From: Flavobacterium cutihirudinis
Lineage (GTDB): Bacteria > Bacteroidota > Bacteroidia > Flavobacteriales > Flavobacteriaceae
Direction of reading: 5' to 3'
NCBI RefSeq assembly: GCF_003385895.1
Contig: NZ_QRDQ01000012.1
Location: 186,001-250,000, forward strand
Length of the DNA stretch: 64,000 bases
In this document: in pieces, positions 26,259 to 34,056 of the stretch
Layout: the number at the start of each line of letters is the position of its first letter
Numbering within the stretch: the stretch's first letter is position 1
Translations under genes and position numbers: made by a program
The notes under the pieces: generated by a model
What the model was told of the DNA's origin: nothing
Database searches by the model: none
Seen by the model: the letters and a program-made list of their open reading frames with translations, nothing else

Positions 26259-26864
26259 TTATTTGTTGTACAACTCTACGATTAATTGTTCTTTAATGTT
26301 TTCAGGAATTTGAAGTCTCGCAGGTACAGAAACGAAAGTTCCTTCTTTAAGATCATTATTCCAAGTAATCCATTCATAAACATGACTTGAATTTGATAAA
26401 GAACGTTCGATAGCTTCTAAAGATTTAGATTTTTCACGAACTGCAACTTTATCACCAGGCTTAAGGTGGTAAGAAGGAATATTTACAACCTCTCCATTAA
26501 CAGTAATGTGTCTGTGAGAAACGATTTGACGCGCACCTCTTCTAGATGGAGCAATTCCCATTCTAAAAACAACATTATCTAATCTTGCTTCGCATAATTG
26601 TAATAAAACTTCACCAGTAACTCCTTTAGTAGCTGATGCTTTTTCGAATAAATTTCTGAATTGTTTTTCTAAAATTCCGTAAGAATATTTAGCTTTTTGC
26701 TTTTCCATTAACTGAACAGCGTACTCAGATTTTTTCCCTCTTTTTTTAGCCATCCCGTGTTGTCCAGGTGGGTAATTTCTTTTTTCGAAAGACTTATCAT
26801 CTCCGAAGATTGCTTCGCCGAATTTACGAGCGATTCTTGTGCTAGGACCAGTATATCTTGCCAT
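26259..26864 (-). CDS. rpsD: 30S ribosomal protein S4
   Basis: 201 residues with an S4 RNA-binding domain (RLDNVVFRMGIAPSRRGARQ, VSHRHITVNG). S4 nucleates 30S assembly and represses its own operon in many bacteria. The N-terminus lacks the CxxC zinc motif (zinc-independent form). The 92-bp spacer before it is the longest in the rpsE-rplQ stretch and carries a short hairpin (26902-26915). Confidence 0.97.
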   Translation of the reverse strand: MARYTGPSTRIARKFGEAIFGDDKSFEKRNYPPGQHGMAKKRGKKSEYAVQLMEKQKAKYSYGILEKQFRNLFEKASATKGVTGEVLLQLCEARLDNVVFRMGIAPSRRGARQIVSHRHITVNGEVVNIPSYHLKPGDKVAVREKSKSLEAIERSLSNSSHVYEWITWNNDLKEGTFVSVPARLQIPENIKEQLIVELYNK

Positions 26865-26901
26865 TTTAAATTGTTTAAGATAGAGATTATGAATTCAGGT
26901 C

Positions 26902-26915
26902 TTATCCTTCGATAA
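26902..26915 (-). promoter_or_regulatory. Short hairpin in the rpsK-rpsD spacer
   Basis: A 5-bp stem TTATC / GATAA with a GAAG loop on the minus strand, 38 nt before the rpsD ATG. No promoter or U-tract is near. It could be part of an S4 autoregulatory site, but the stem is short and may be chance. Confidence 0.2.
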
Positions 26916-26956
26916 TCTATATTCTATCTAGGTTATACTATAATAAATTTTGAGTA

Positions 26957-27340
26957 TTAAACTCTACGTCTTTTTGGAGGACGACATCCGTTGTGTGGCA
27001 TTGGAGTAACATCGATAATCTCAGTAACTTCAATTCCACCGTTATGAATAGAACGGATAGCAGACTCACGTCCGTTACCTGGTCCTTTTACATAAACTTT
27101 TACTTTTTTAAGTCCTGCCTCAAGAGCTACTTTGCTGCAATCCTCTGCTGCCATCTGAGCTGCATACGGAGTGTTCTTTTTAGAACCTCTGAAACCCATT
27201 TTACCAGCTGAAGACCAAGCAATAACTTCACCTTTCTTATTTGTCAAAGAAATGATAATATTGTTGAAAGTCGAAGAAATATGAGCTTCACCCGTTGATT
27301 CAACGATAACTTTACGTTTTTTTGCAGTTGCTTTAGCCAT
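26957..27340 (-). CDS. rpsK: 30S ribosomal protein S11
   Basis: 127 residues, the standard length. The blocks TFNNIIISLTNKKGEVIAWSS, GFRGSKKNTPYAAQ and the C-terminal DVTPMPHNGCRPPKRRRV are all intact. It forms part of the platform of the 30S subunit around the E and P sites. It starts 8 bp after rpsM and is followed by the long spacer before rpsD. Confidence 0.98.
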   Translation of the reverse strand: MAKATAKKRKVIVESTGEAHISSTFNNIIISLTNKKGEVIAWSSAGKMGFRGSKKNTPYAAQMAAEDCSKVALEAGLKKVKVYVKGPGNGRESAIRSIHNGGIEVTEIIDVTPMPHNGCRPPKRRRV

Positions 27341-27348
27341 ATTACCTA

Positions 27349-27723
27349 TTATTTAGTTGCTTTTTTCTTGTTAGCAACAGTTTTTCTTTTACCTTTTCTT
27401 GTTCTAGAGTTGTTTTTAGTTCTTTGTCCTCTTAAAGGAAGACCAGATCTATGACGGATACCTCTGTAACAACCAATATCCATTAAACGTTTGATGTTCA
27501 AAGAAATTTCTGAACGTAATTCCCCTTCAATTTTGTAAAATGAAACTGCATCACGAATTGCTCCGATCTCGTCATCATTCCAATCTTGAACTTTTTTATC
27601 TTGGCTAACTTGAGCTTTATCTAAAATCTCAATAGCTCTACTTCTTCCTAATCCGAAGATATAGGTAAGTGCGATAACACCTCTTTTGTTTTTTGGGATA
27701 TCTACCCCTGCTATTCTTGCCAT
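27349..27723 (-). CDS. rpsM: 30S ribosomal protein S13
   Basis: 124 residues beginning MARIAGVDIPKNKRGVIALT, with GIRHRSGLPLRGQRTKNNSR near the end and a lysine-rich tail. It is located in the head of the 30S subunit and contacts the P-site tRNA and the 50S bridge. It follows rpmJ by 2 bp. Confidence 0.98.
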   Translation of the reverse strand: MARIAGVDIPKNKRGVIALTYIFGLGRSRAIEILDKAQVSQDKKVQDWNDDEIGAIRDAVSFYKIEGELRSEISLNIKRLMDIGCYRGIRHRSGLPLRGQRTKNNSRTRKGKRKTVANKKKATK

Positions 27724-27725
27724 AA

Positions 27726-27842
27726 TTATCCTTGTCTTTGTTTAAATCTAGGATTCTTTTTGTTTATTACGTACAGTCTCCCTTTTCTACGCACGATAAT
27801 GCACTCGGCACTTCTCTTTTTTACTGATGCTCTAACTTTCAT
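27726..27842 (-). CDS. rpmJ: 50S ribosomal protein L36, zinc-independent type
   Basis: 38 residues: MKVRASVKKRSAEC at the start and NPRFKQRQG at the end identify L36. The ATG is at 27842 and the TAA at 27728-27726. Only one of the usual zinc ligands remains (C14). The other cysteines and the histidine of the HKQRQG end are replaced, the latter by phenylalanine, so this is the C-minus form that does not bind zinc. It sits between infA and rpsM as in most bacteria. Confidence 0.93.
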   Translation of the reverse strand: MKVRASVKKRSAECIIVRRKGRLYVINKKNPRFKQRQG

Positions 27843-27854
27843 AGTAATTATCCT

Positions 27855-28070
27855 TTAATATCGATAAGTAATTCTTGCTTTTGACAAATCATAAGGACTC
27901 ATTTCTAGTTTCACTTTATCACCAGGTAATAATTTGATGTAATGCATACGCATTTTTCCAGAAATATGAGCAATTACAATATGTCCATTTTCTAACTCTA
28001 CACGGAACATCGCATTTGACAATGCTTCAATGATTGATCCGTCTTGTTCTATTGCTGATTGTTTTGCCAT
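27855..28070 (-). CDS. infA: Translation initiation factor IF-1
   Basis: 71-residue OB-fold protein: AKQSAIEQDGSIIEALSNAM, FRVELENGHIVIAHISGKMR, and DKVKLEMSPYDLSKARITYR all match IF-1. It binds the 30S A site during initiation. It sits 7 bp downstream of secY and 12 bp before rpmJ. Confidence 0.97.
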   Translation of the reverse strand: MAKQSAIEQDGSIIEALSNAMFRVELENGHIVIAHISGKMRMHYIKLLPGDKVKLEMSPYDLSKARITYRY

Positions 28071-28077
28071 AAATATA

Positions 28078-29424
28078 TTAAGCTACTGCTTTTCTATTTT
28101 TACCAGTCTTCATCAAACCATCATAATGTTTGTTTAACAAGTATGAATTGATTTGTTGAATAGTGTCTATTGCAACTCCCACCATAATAATTAATGAGGT
28201 ACCTCCAAAAAACATCGCCCAAGATTGTTGTACATCCATAATACTTACAACAATGGCTGGGAACACAGCAATCAAAGCAAGGAATAAAGATCCTGGGAAA
28301 GTTATTAAAGACATCACTTTATCAAGAAATTCAGAAGTTTCAGCTCCAGGACGAACTCCCGGAATAAAACCACCACTTCTTTTTAAATCATCAGCCATTT
28401 TGTTTGTAGGTACAGTAATTGCAGTATAGAAAAATGTAAATACAATAATTAATGTTGCAAATACAAAATTATACCAAAAACCGAACATATCACTAAATGC
28501 TCCAACAATAGATTGTGATGTATCTGATTTAGACAATCCAGCTACAGCAGCAGGTATAAACATAATTGCCTGTGCAAAAATGATTGGCATAACTCCAGAA
28601 GCATTAAGCTTAAGAGGAATCCATTGTCTATTACCACCTGTCAAATCTTGCTCGTAATCTCCAGTTGTTGTACGACGAGCGTATTGAACTGGGATTCTGC
28701 GAACCGCCATTGTAAGTAAAACACAAGAAATAATCACTAACAACCACACGATAATTTCGATAGCCATTAACATTAAACCTCCAGTGTTATTGGTAACTAC
28801 AGACTTAAATTCCTGCATAAAAGCTTGCGGTAAACGAGCTAATATACCAACCATAATCAATAATGAAATTCCATTTCCAATACCTTTATCCGTAATCTTT
28901 TCTCCTAGCCACATTGCAAAAATTGTGCCTGTAACCAAAATAATAACAGACGAAAATAAAAACTCAGGAGAGTTAAAACCTAGTAAAAAAGCATTTCCAG
29001 GCAACGTTCTGTATAAATTATAGATATAAGTTGGACCTTGAACCAATGTAATAGCAATAGTTAACCAACGTGTAATTTGATTAATCTTTTTTCTACCACT
29101 TTCTCCATCATTTTGAAGTTTTTGTAAATAAGGAATAGCAATTCCCATTAACTGAACAACAATAGAAGCAGAAATATAAGGCATAATACCTAAAGCAAAA
29201 ACTGAAGCTTTAGAGAATGCACCTCCGGTGAACATGTCTAAGATAGATCCCAGACCATTTTTTGTTTGTCCTGCTAACCCCATCAATTGAGTTGCGTCAA
29301 TTCCAGGAAGCGTTACGTGTGCTCCAAAACGATATACCAATAAGAAACCTAAAGTAATTAGGATTCTGTTTTTTAGTTCTTCGATTTTCCAAACATTGCT
29401 TATTGATTCAATAAATTTCTTCAT
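28078..29424 (-). CDS. secY: Protein translocase subunit SecY
   Basis: 448 residues with about ten membrane helices; it forms the translocation pore of the inner membrane with SecE and SecG. Family marks include LPGIDATQL near the N-terminus, ALGIMPYISASIVVQL (plug/lateral gate region), QAIMFIPAAV and GGFIPGVRPG. It is in the usual place between rplO and infA. Confidence 0.97.
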   Translation of the reverse strand: MKKFIESISNVWKIEELKNRILITLGFLLVYRFGAHVTLPGIDATQLMGLAGQTKNGLGSILDMFTGGAFSKASVFALGIMPYISASIVVQLMGIAIPYLQKLQNDGESGRKKINQITRWLTIAITLVQGPTYIYNLYRTLPGNAFLLGFNSPEFLFSSVIILVTGTIFAMWLGEKITDKGIGNGISLLIMVGILARLPQAFMQEFKSVVTNNTGGLMLMAIEIIVWLLVIISCVLLTMAVRRIPVQYARRTTTGDYEQDLTGGNRQWIPLKLNASGVMPIIFAQAIMFIPAAVAGLSKSDTSQSIVGAFSDMFGFWYNFVFATLIIVFTFFYTAITVPTNKMADDLKRSGGFIPGVRPGAETSEFLDKVMSLITFPGSLFLALIAVFPAIVVSIMDVQQSWAMFFGGTSLIIMVGVAIDTIQQINSYLLNKHYDGLMKTGKNRKAVA

Positions 29425-29436
29425 ACAATAGAAAAA

Positions 29437-29889
29437 TTATATTGTTACAGCCTCTCCACCAGCAGCTTCAATAGCAGCTTTTGCAGTAGCAGTAAATTTG
29501 TGAGCAGTTACTTTTAATTTTGCTTTCAACTCTCCTCTACCTAAAATCTTAACGATTTCATTTTTGGTAGCTAGACGATTTGCTACGAAATCTGTCATAG
29601 AAACAGAATCAGTAATCAAACCATTGTCTACTAATAATTGAAGCGTATCTAAATTAACACCTTCGTATTCTTTACGGTTGATGTTTGTGAAACCAAACTT
29701 AGGTACACGTCTTTGAAGTGGCATTTGTCCACCTTCAAAACCAATCTTTTTAGAATAACCAGAACGAGATTTTGCTCCTTTGTGACCTCTTGCAGCAGTG
29801 CCACCTTTACCAGAACCTTCTCCTCTACCTAATCTTTTATTTTGATTGTGCGTTGATCCTTCAGCAGGTTGTAAGTTACTTAAATTCAT
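29437..29889 (-). CDS. rplO: 50S ribosomal protein L15
   Basis: 150 residues. The glycine-rich N-terminal extension (RLGRGEGSGKGGTAARGHKG) that threads into 23S rRNA and the C-terminal ILGRGELKAKLKVTAHKFTA block are both typical. It is positioned between rpmD and secY with 11-12 bp spacers. Confidence 0.98.
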   Translation of the reverse strand: MNLSNLQPAEGSTHNQNKRLGRGEGSGKGGTAARGHKGAKSRSGYSKKIGFEGGQMPLQRRVPKFGFTNINRKEYEGVNLDTLQLLVDNGLITDSVSMTDFVANRLATKNEIVKILGRGELKAKLKVTAHKFTATAKAAIEAAGGEAVTI

Positions 29890-29900
29890 AACAGTATTTG

Positions 29901-30083
29901 TTATTTAGCTTCTTCAACAGAAACTAAGTGTTTAACTTTGTTTATCATCCCAAGGATAGCAGGATTTGAATCATGCTCTACAACTTGTCCCATTTTACGT
30001 AGACCCAAAGCTTCCAAACCTCTCTTTTGAGAAAGAGGGCAGTTGATTTTGCTTCTTACTTGTTTTACTAATAATTTAGCCAT
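29901..30083 (-). CDS. rpmD: 50S ribosomal protein L30
   Basis: 60 residues, full-length for L30: LLVKQVRSKINCPLSQKRGL then LGLRKMGQVVEHDSNPAILGM. A single small domain near the 50S central region. It lies between rpsE and rplO. Confidence 0.97.
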   Translation of the reverse strand: MAKLLVKQVRSKINCPLSQKRGLEALGLRKMGQVVEHDSNPAILGMINKVKHLVSVEEAK

Positions 30084-30095
30084 AATTTCCTTGAA

Positions 30096-30617
30096 TTAAC
30101 CTTTAAAAACTTTTTCTAAAGAAACACCTCTCTGTTTTGCAACAGTATGAGCGCTTCTCATTTGTAATAAAGCATCAAAAGTTGCTTTCACTACGTTATG
30201 AGGATTTGATGATCCTTGAGATTTTGATAATACATCGTGAATACCTACTGATTCAAGAACTGAACGAACAGCTCCACCAGCAATAACTCCTGTACCATGA
30301 GAAGCAGGAATTAAGAATACACGTGCACCACCAAATTTACCTTTTTGTTCGTGAGGAACAGATTGTCCATTCAAAGGAATTTTTACTAAATTTTTCTTAG
30401 CATCTTCTACTGCTTTCGCAATTGCTTCAGAAACGTCTTTAGATTTTCCTAATCCGTGACCAACTACTCCATTTTCATCACCTACAACCACAATAGCAGA
30501 AAAACCGAAAGCTCTACCACCTTTTGTAACTTTAGTAACACGATTAACACTTACCAGACGATCTTTAAGTTCAAGACCACTAGGTTTTACCAATTCTACA
30601 TTTTTGTATTTAGACAT
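30096..30617 (-). CDS. rpsE: 30S ribosomal protein S5
   Basis: 173 residues: a double-stranded RNA-binding-like N-terminal domain (LVSVNRVTKVTKGGRAFGFS) and the GHGLGKSKDVSEAIAKA and GVIAGGAVRSVLE blocks. S5 shapes the mRNA entry channel and affects fidelity. It lies 6 bp after rplR. Confidence 0.98.
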   Translation of the reverse strand: MSKYKNVELVKPSGLELKDRLVSVNRVTKVTKGGRAFGFSAIVVVGDENGVVGHGLGKSKDVSEAIAKAVEDAKKNLVKIPLNGQSVPHEQKGKFGGARVFLIPASHGTGVIAGGAVRSVLESVGIHDVLSKSQGSSNPHNVVKATFDALLQMRSAHTVAKQRGVSLEKVFKG

Positions 30618-30623
30618 AATATA

Positions 30624-30974
30624 TTAGAATTTAAGTCCAGCGGCTCTTGCGCCTTCTGCTAATGATTTAATACGACCGTGATATAAATATCCACCTCTAT
30701 CAAAAGTGATAGTATCTATCCCAGCTTTTAACGCTTTCTCTGCAACTAATTTTCCAACAGCAGCAGCGATTTCAACGTTAGTACCTTTTCCTATTTCTTT
30801 TTCTCTTGAAGATGCAGCTAATAAAGTAACTCCATTCACGTCATCAATAAGTTGAGCGTAAATTTCTTTATTACTTCTAAACACAGATAATCTAGGGTTA
30901 GTAGCAGAACCACTAACTGATTTTCTAATTCTGAATCTAATTCTCTGTCTTCTATCAGATTTTGTTAATGACAT
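30624..30974 (-). CDS. rplR: 50S ribosomal protein L18
   Basis: 116 residues: RIRFRIRKSVSGSATNPRLS at the N-terminus and TFDRGGYLYHGRIKSLAEGA at the C-terminus. L18 binds 5S rRNA together with L5 and L25. It lies 11 bp after rplF. Confidence 0.98.
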   Translation of the reverse strand: MSLTKSDRRQRIRFRIRKSVSGSATNPRLSVFRSNKEIYAQLIDDVNGVTLLAASSREKEIGKGTNVEIAAAVGKLVAEKALKAGIDTITFDRGGYLYHGRIKSLAEGARAAGLKF

Positions 30975-30985
30975 AATCTTATTTT

Positions 30986-31528
30986 TTAAGCTGATTTACC
31001 TGCTTTTCTTCTTAATACTTCACCCACAAATTTAACACCTTTTCCTTTATATGGTTCTGGCTTACGGAAACCTCTGATTTTCGCTGCTACCTGACCTAAA
31101 AGTTGTTTATCAAAAGATGATAATTTTACGATAGGGTTCTTACCTTTTTCAGATATTGTTTCTAAACTTACTTCTGGAGCAATTTCTAAAACAATATTGT
31201 GAGAATATCCAAGAGCTAAATCTAATTTTTGACCTTGGTTTGAAGCTCTATAACCAACTCCAACTAATTCTAGTTCCTTAGTAAAACCTTCAGACACACC
31301 AACAATCATGTTATTAACTAATGATCTGTATAATCCGTGTTTTGCTCTATGGTCTTTATGATCAGATGATCTTTCTACTGAAACTTGATCACCTTCAACT
31401 GTTACAGTTACGTCCGAAAACTCCTGAACTAGTTGACCTTTTTTTCCTTTTACTGTAATAATACCGTCCTTAACTTCAACAGTTACACCAGCAGGGATTA
31501 CAATTGGGCTTTTACCTATTCTTGACAT
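30986..31528 (-). CDS. rplF: 50S ribosomal protein L6
   Basis: 180 residues with the two tandem L6 repeats. The start MSRIGKSPIVIPAGVTVEVK and the end KIRGFRKPEPYKGKGVKF are canonical. L6 sits at the base of the L7/L12 stalk near the sarcin-ricin loop. It lies 18 bp after rpsH. Confidence 0.98.
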   Translation of the reverse strand: MSRIGKSPIVIPAGVTVEVKDGIITVKGKKGQLVQEFSDVTVTVEGDQVSVERSSDHKDHRAKHGLYRSLVNNMIVGVSEGFTKELELVGVGYRASNQGQKLDLALGYSHNIVLEIAPEVSLETISEKGKNPIVKLSSFDKQLLGQVAAKIRGFRKPEPYKGKGVKFVGEVLRRKAGKSA

Positions 31529-31546
31529 CTTATCTAGTGTTTAAAA

Positions 31547-31945
31547 TTAGTATACGTAACAAATTACTTCACCACCTACATTTAATTGCTTAGCTTGTTT
31601 TCCAGTCATCAAACCTTTTGATGTAGAAACAATAGCAATTCCTAATCCATTAAGGATTCTAGGTAATTTGGCAGCACCTGCGTACTTACGTAAACCAGGT
31701 TTACTAATTCTTTGGATATCTTTGATTACAGGCTCTTTAGTATCTTTATCATACTTCAAAGCAATTTTGATAGAACCTTGTACAGTGTTCTGCTCAAATT
31801 TGTAACTTAAGATATAACCTTGATCAAATAAGATCTTAGTTATTTCTTTTTTAAGATTAGAAGCTGGAATTTCAACAACTTTGTGGTTTGCAGCCACAGC
31901 GTTACGAACTCTAGTCAAATAATCTGCAATAGGATCTGTATACAT
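31547..31945 (-). CDS. rpsH: 30S ribosomal protein S8
   Basis: 132 residues beginning MYTDPIADYLTRVRNAVAAN and ending VGGEVICYVY, the canonical S8 ends. The frame stays open upstream to 31981, but that stretch encodes the hairpin at 31970-31993 and does not resemble S8, so the ATG at 31945 is chosen. S8 is a primary 16S binder and the translational repressor of the spc operon in E. coli. Here the gene has its own predicted promoter and a structured leader. Confidence 0.97.
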   Translation of the reverse strand: MYTDPIADYLTRVRNAVAANHKVVEIPASNLKKEITKILFDQGYILSYKFEQNTVQGSIKIALKYDKDTKEPVIKDIQRISKPGLRKYAGAAKLPRILNGLGIAIVSTSKGLMTGKQAKQLNVGGEVICYVY

Positions 31946-31969
31946 ATGTATTTGATTGCGATTATGGTT

Positions 31970-31993
31970 TTCGGGAAACACTCGTTTCCCGAA
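31970..31993 (-). promoter_or_regulatory. Perfect hairpin in the rpsH leader
   Basis: A 10-bp perfect stem (TTCGGGAAAC / GTTTCCCGAA) with a 4-nt loop, 24 nt upstream of the rpsH ATG and downstream of the internal promoter at 32027-32057. There is no U-run behind it, so termination is unlikely. A role in S8-dependent or ribosome-protein-dependent control, or as an mRNA stability element, is inferred. Confidence 0.55.
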
Positions 31994-32026
31994 CCTTTAA
32001 TCAATTAAAAATTATTTTTTGGTTTG

Positions 32027-32057
32027 CAAAAGTAATAACTTATTGCGAGATTACCAA
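32027..32057 (-). promoter_or_regulatory. Internal promoter before rpsH (TTG-N20-TACTTTTG)
   Basis: On the minus strand TTG (32057-32055, inside the last codons of rpsN), a 20-nt spacer and TACTTTTG (32034-32027). This is the same consensus and spacing as the rplC and carA promoters. It lies in a 105-bp gap between rpsN and rpsH, unusually wide for this operon. Confidence 0.65.
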
Positions 32058-32320
32058 GATGCTTTTTTAACACCTGGAATTAATCCATTATTAGCCATTT
32101 CACGGAAAGTTACACGTGAAATACCAAATTGACGAATATAACCTCTAGGTCTACCTGTTAATTTACAACGATTGTGTAAACGAACTGGTGAAGCATTTTT
32201 AGGTAATTTTTGTAAGCCTTCATAATCTCCAGCTTCTAACAAAGCTTTTCTTTTTTCAGCGTACTTAGCTACCGTTTTCTCTCTTTTCACCTCACGGGCT
32301 TTCATTGATTCTTTAGCCAT
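32051..32320 (-). CDS. rpsN: 30S ribosomal protein S14, zinc-independent long form
   Basis: 89 residues, the long S14 form with a helical N-terminal half (AKESMKAREVKREKTVAKYA) and NRCKLTGRPRGYIRQFGISR near the C-terminus. Only one cysteine is present, so the CxxC...CxxC zinc site of the short form is absent. It starts 3 bp after rplE. Confidence 0.97.
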   Translation of the reverse strand: MAKESMKAREVKREKTVAKYAEKRKALLEAGDYEGLQKLPKNASPVRLHNRCKLTGRPRGYIRQFGISRVTFREMANNGLIPGVKKASW

Positions 32321-32323
32321 GTC

Positions 32324-32875
32324 TTAATTCTTTTTAAAAGGTAATCCTAATTCAGCCAATAATGACTTTGCTTCCTTGTCTGTTTTTGCAGTAGTAACAA
32401 ATGTAATATCCATTCCTGAGATTTTGTTTACTTTATCAATATCAATTTCCGGGAAAATGATTTGCTCCAAAACTCCAAGATTGTAGTTACCTCTTCCGTC
32501 GAAACCTGTAGCTTTGATACCACTAAAATCTCTAACGCGTGGTAAAGCAGAAGTAATAAGTCTATCTAAAAACTCATACATTCTTTCACCACGTAAAGTT
32601 ACTTTTGCTCCAATAGGCATCCCTTTTCTCAATTTGAATGACGCAACGTCTTTCTTTGAAATTGTAGATACTGCTTTTTGTCCAGTGATCTTTGTTAACT
32701 CATCAACTGCATAGTCAATAAGTTTTTTATCAGATACAGCTGCACCAACTCCACGGCTCAAAACGATTTTTTCAAGTTTTGGAACTTGCATAACGTTTGT
32801 ATATCCGAACTCTTCTTTAAGAGCAGAGATTACTCTACTCTTATATTCTTCTTTTAGTCTAGGTGTATATGCCAT
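32324..32875 (-). CDS. rplE: 50S ribosomal protein L5
   Basis: 183 residues: YTPRLKEEYKSRVISALKEE at the start, VVTLRGERMYEFL-type central block (KVTLRGERMYEFLDRL) and DITFVTTAKTDKEAKSLL at the end. L5 binds 5S rRNA and the P-site tRNA elbow. It is tightly packed between rplX (2 bp) and rpsN (3 bp). Confidence 0.98.
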   Translation of the reverse strand: MAYTPRLKEEYKSRVISALKEEFGYTNVMQVPKLEKIVLSRGVGAAVSDKKLIDYAVDELTKITGQKAVSTISKKDVASFKLRKGMPIGAKVTLRGERMYEFLDRLITSALPRVRDFSGIKATGFDGRGNYNLGVLEQIIFPEIDIDKVNKISGMDITFVTTAKTDKEAKSLLAELGLPFKKN

Positions 32876-32877
32876 TA

Positions 32878-33192
32878 CTATAGTACTTGATTAGATTTTT
32901 TTGAAAATCTTACTTTCTTATCTCCTTCTACTCTAATACCTACTCTAGTTGTTTCCTTAGTTTTAGGATCAATTAGAGAAATGTTAGAAATTTGAATAGA
33001 AGCTTCTTTCTTAACGATACCACCTTGAGGGTTTTTAGCACTTGGTTTTGTATGTTTCGAAACCATGTTTACACCTTCAACTATCGCTTTATTTTTCTCA
33101 CGGTAAACACGTAGAACTTTACCTTCAGCACCTTTATGGTCTCCAGCAATAACTCTTACGATATCTCCTGATTTTATTTTTAGCTTTATCAT
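32878..33192 (-). CDS. rplX: 50S ribosomal protein L24
   Basis: 104 residues with an N-terminal KOW motif (KIKSGDIVRVIAGDHKGAEG) and GVNMVSKHTKPSAKNPQGGI. L24 is an early assembly protein near the tunnel exit. It lies 11 bp after rplN. Confidence 0.98.
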   Translation of the reverse strand: MIKLKIKSGDIVRVIAGDHKGAEGKVLRVYREKNKAIVEGVNMVSKHTKPSAKNPQGGIVKKEASIQISNISLIDPKTKETTRVGIRVEGDKKVRFSKKSNQVL

Positions 33193-33203
33193 CTTAAAAC
33201 GAA

Positions 33204-33572
33204 TTAAAGCACTTCTGGTGCTAATGATACAATTTTCATGAATTGTTTTTCACGAAGTTCTCTTGCTACCGGACCAAAAACACGAGTCCCTCTCATTTCA
33301 CCTGCAGCGTTCAAAAGAACACATGCATTATCATCGAAACGGATATAAGAACCATCGGCTCTTCTCACTTCTTTTTTGGTACGCACAACAACTGCAGTTG
33401 AAACAGCTCCTTTTTTCACGTTACCGTTTGGAGTTGCATCTTTAATAGATACTACAATCTTGTCACCAACAGAGGCATACCTTCTTTTGGTACCTCCTAA
33501 AACACGGATAGTTAAAACTTCTTTTGCTCCCGTGTTATCTGCTACTTTTAGTCTTGATTCCTGTTGTACCAT
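33204..33572 (-). CDS. rplN: 50S ribosomal protein L14
   Basis: 122 residues, the standard length: VQQESRLKVADNTGAKEVLT, RVLGGTKRRYASVGDKIVVS, FDDNACVLLN and GTRVFGPVARELR. L14 forms the bridge to helix 14 of 16S rRNA. It starts 2 bp after rpsQ. Confidence 0.98.
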   Translation of the reverse strand: MVQQESRLKVADNTGAKEVLTIRVLGGTKRRYASVGDKIVVSIKDATPNGNVKKGAVSTAVVVRTKKEVRRADGSYIRFDDNACVLLNAAGEMRGTRVFGPVARELREKQFMKIVSLAPEVL

Positions 33573-33574
33573 AA

Positions 33575-33835
33575 TTATTTAGCTCTTTCTAAGATTTCAA
33601 CTAATCTCCAACATTTTGTTTTACTTAAAGGACGCGTTTCGCTAATTCTTACAGTATCTCCAATGTTACAGTCGTTTGTTTCGTCGTGTGCAACATATTT
33701 CTTAGTTTTCAACACGAACTTACCGTATAACGGGTGTTTTACTTTTCTTACTTCAGAAATAACGATAGATTTATCCATCTTATTTGAAGTAACAACACCT
33801 ATTCTTTCTTTTCTTAAATTTCTTTTTTCTTCCAT
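33575..33835 (-). CDS. rpsQ: 30S ribosomal protein S17
   Basis: 86-residue OB-fold protein: RKERIGVVTSNKMDKSIVIS and the central HPLYGKFVLKTKKYVAHDE and DTVRISETRPLSKTKCWRLV blocks are canonical. It binds the 5' domain of 16S rRNA. It lies 17 bp after rpmC. Confidence 0.97.
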   Translation of the reverse strand: MEEKRNLRKERIGVVTSNKMDKSIVISEVRKVKHPLYGKFVLKTKKYVAHDETNDCNIGDTVRISETRPLSKTKCWRLVEILERAK

Positions 33836-33852
33836 CTTTCAGCAGAATACAA

Positions 33853-34044
33853 TTATTGTAACTCTCTTTTAGTTAACTCTGTAGCCAATCTTGCAACTGT
33901 TCTTCTAACGCTTCTAATTTGAAGTGGGTTAGCAATTGGAGAAATAGCATGAGCCATTTTTAGGTCAGCATATACTTTCTTAGTTTGACTAAGCTTTTCT
34001 TGCAACTCCGCTGCAGAAAGATCTTTTATTTCTGATTGTTTCAT
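33853..34044 (-). CDS. rpmC: 50S ribosomal protein L29
   Basis: 63 residues forming two helices: MKQSEIKDLSAAELQEKLSQ and NPLQIRSVRRTVARLATELT. L29 sits by the tunnel exit and helps form the docking site for trigger factor and SRP with L23. It lies 12 bp after rplP. Confidence 0.97.
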   Translation of the reverse strand: MKQSEIKDLSAAELQEKLSQTKKVYADLKMAHAISPIANPLQIRSVRRTVARLATELTKRELQ

Positions 34045-34056
34045 AATAAATATAAA

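Noticed and set aside
31946..31981. N-terminal extension of S8
   Set aside because: The frame is open, but there is no ATG at 31981, the residues do not match S8, and the bases form part of the leader hairpin. The ATG at 31945 gives the canonical protein.
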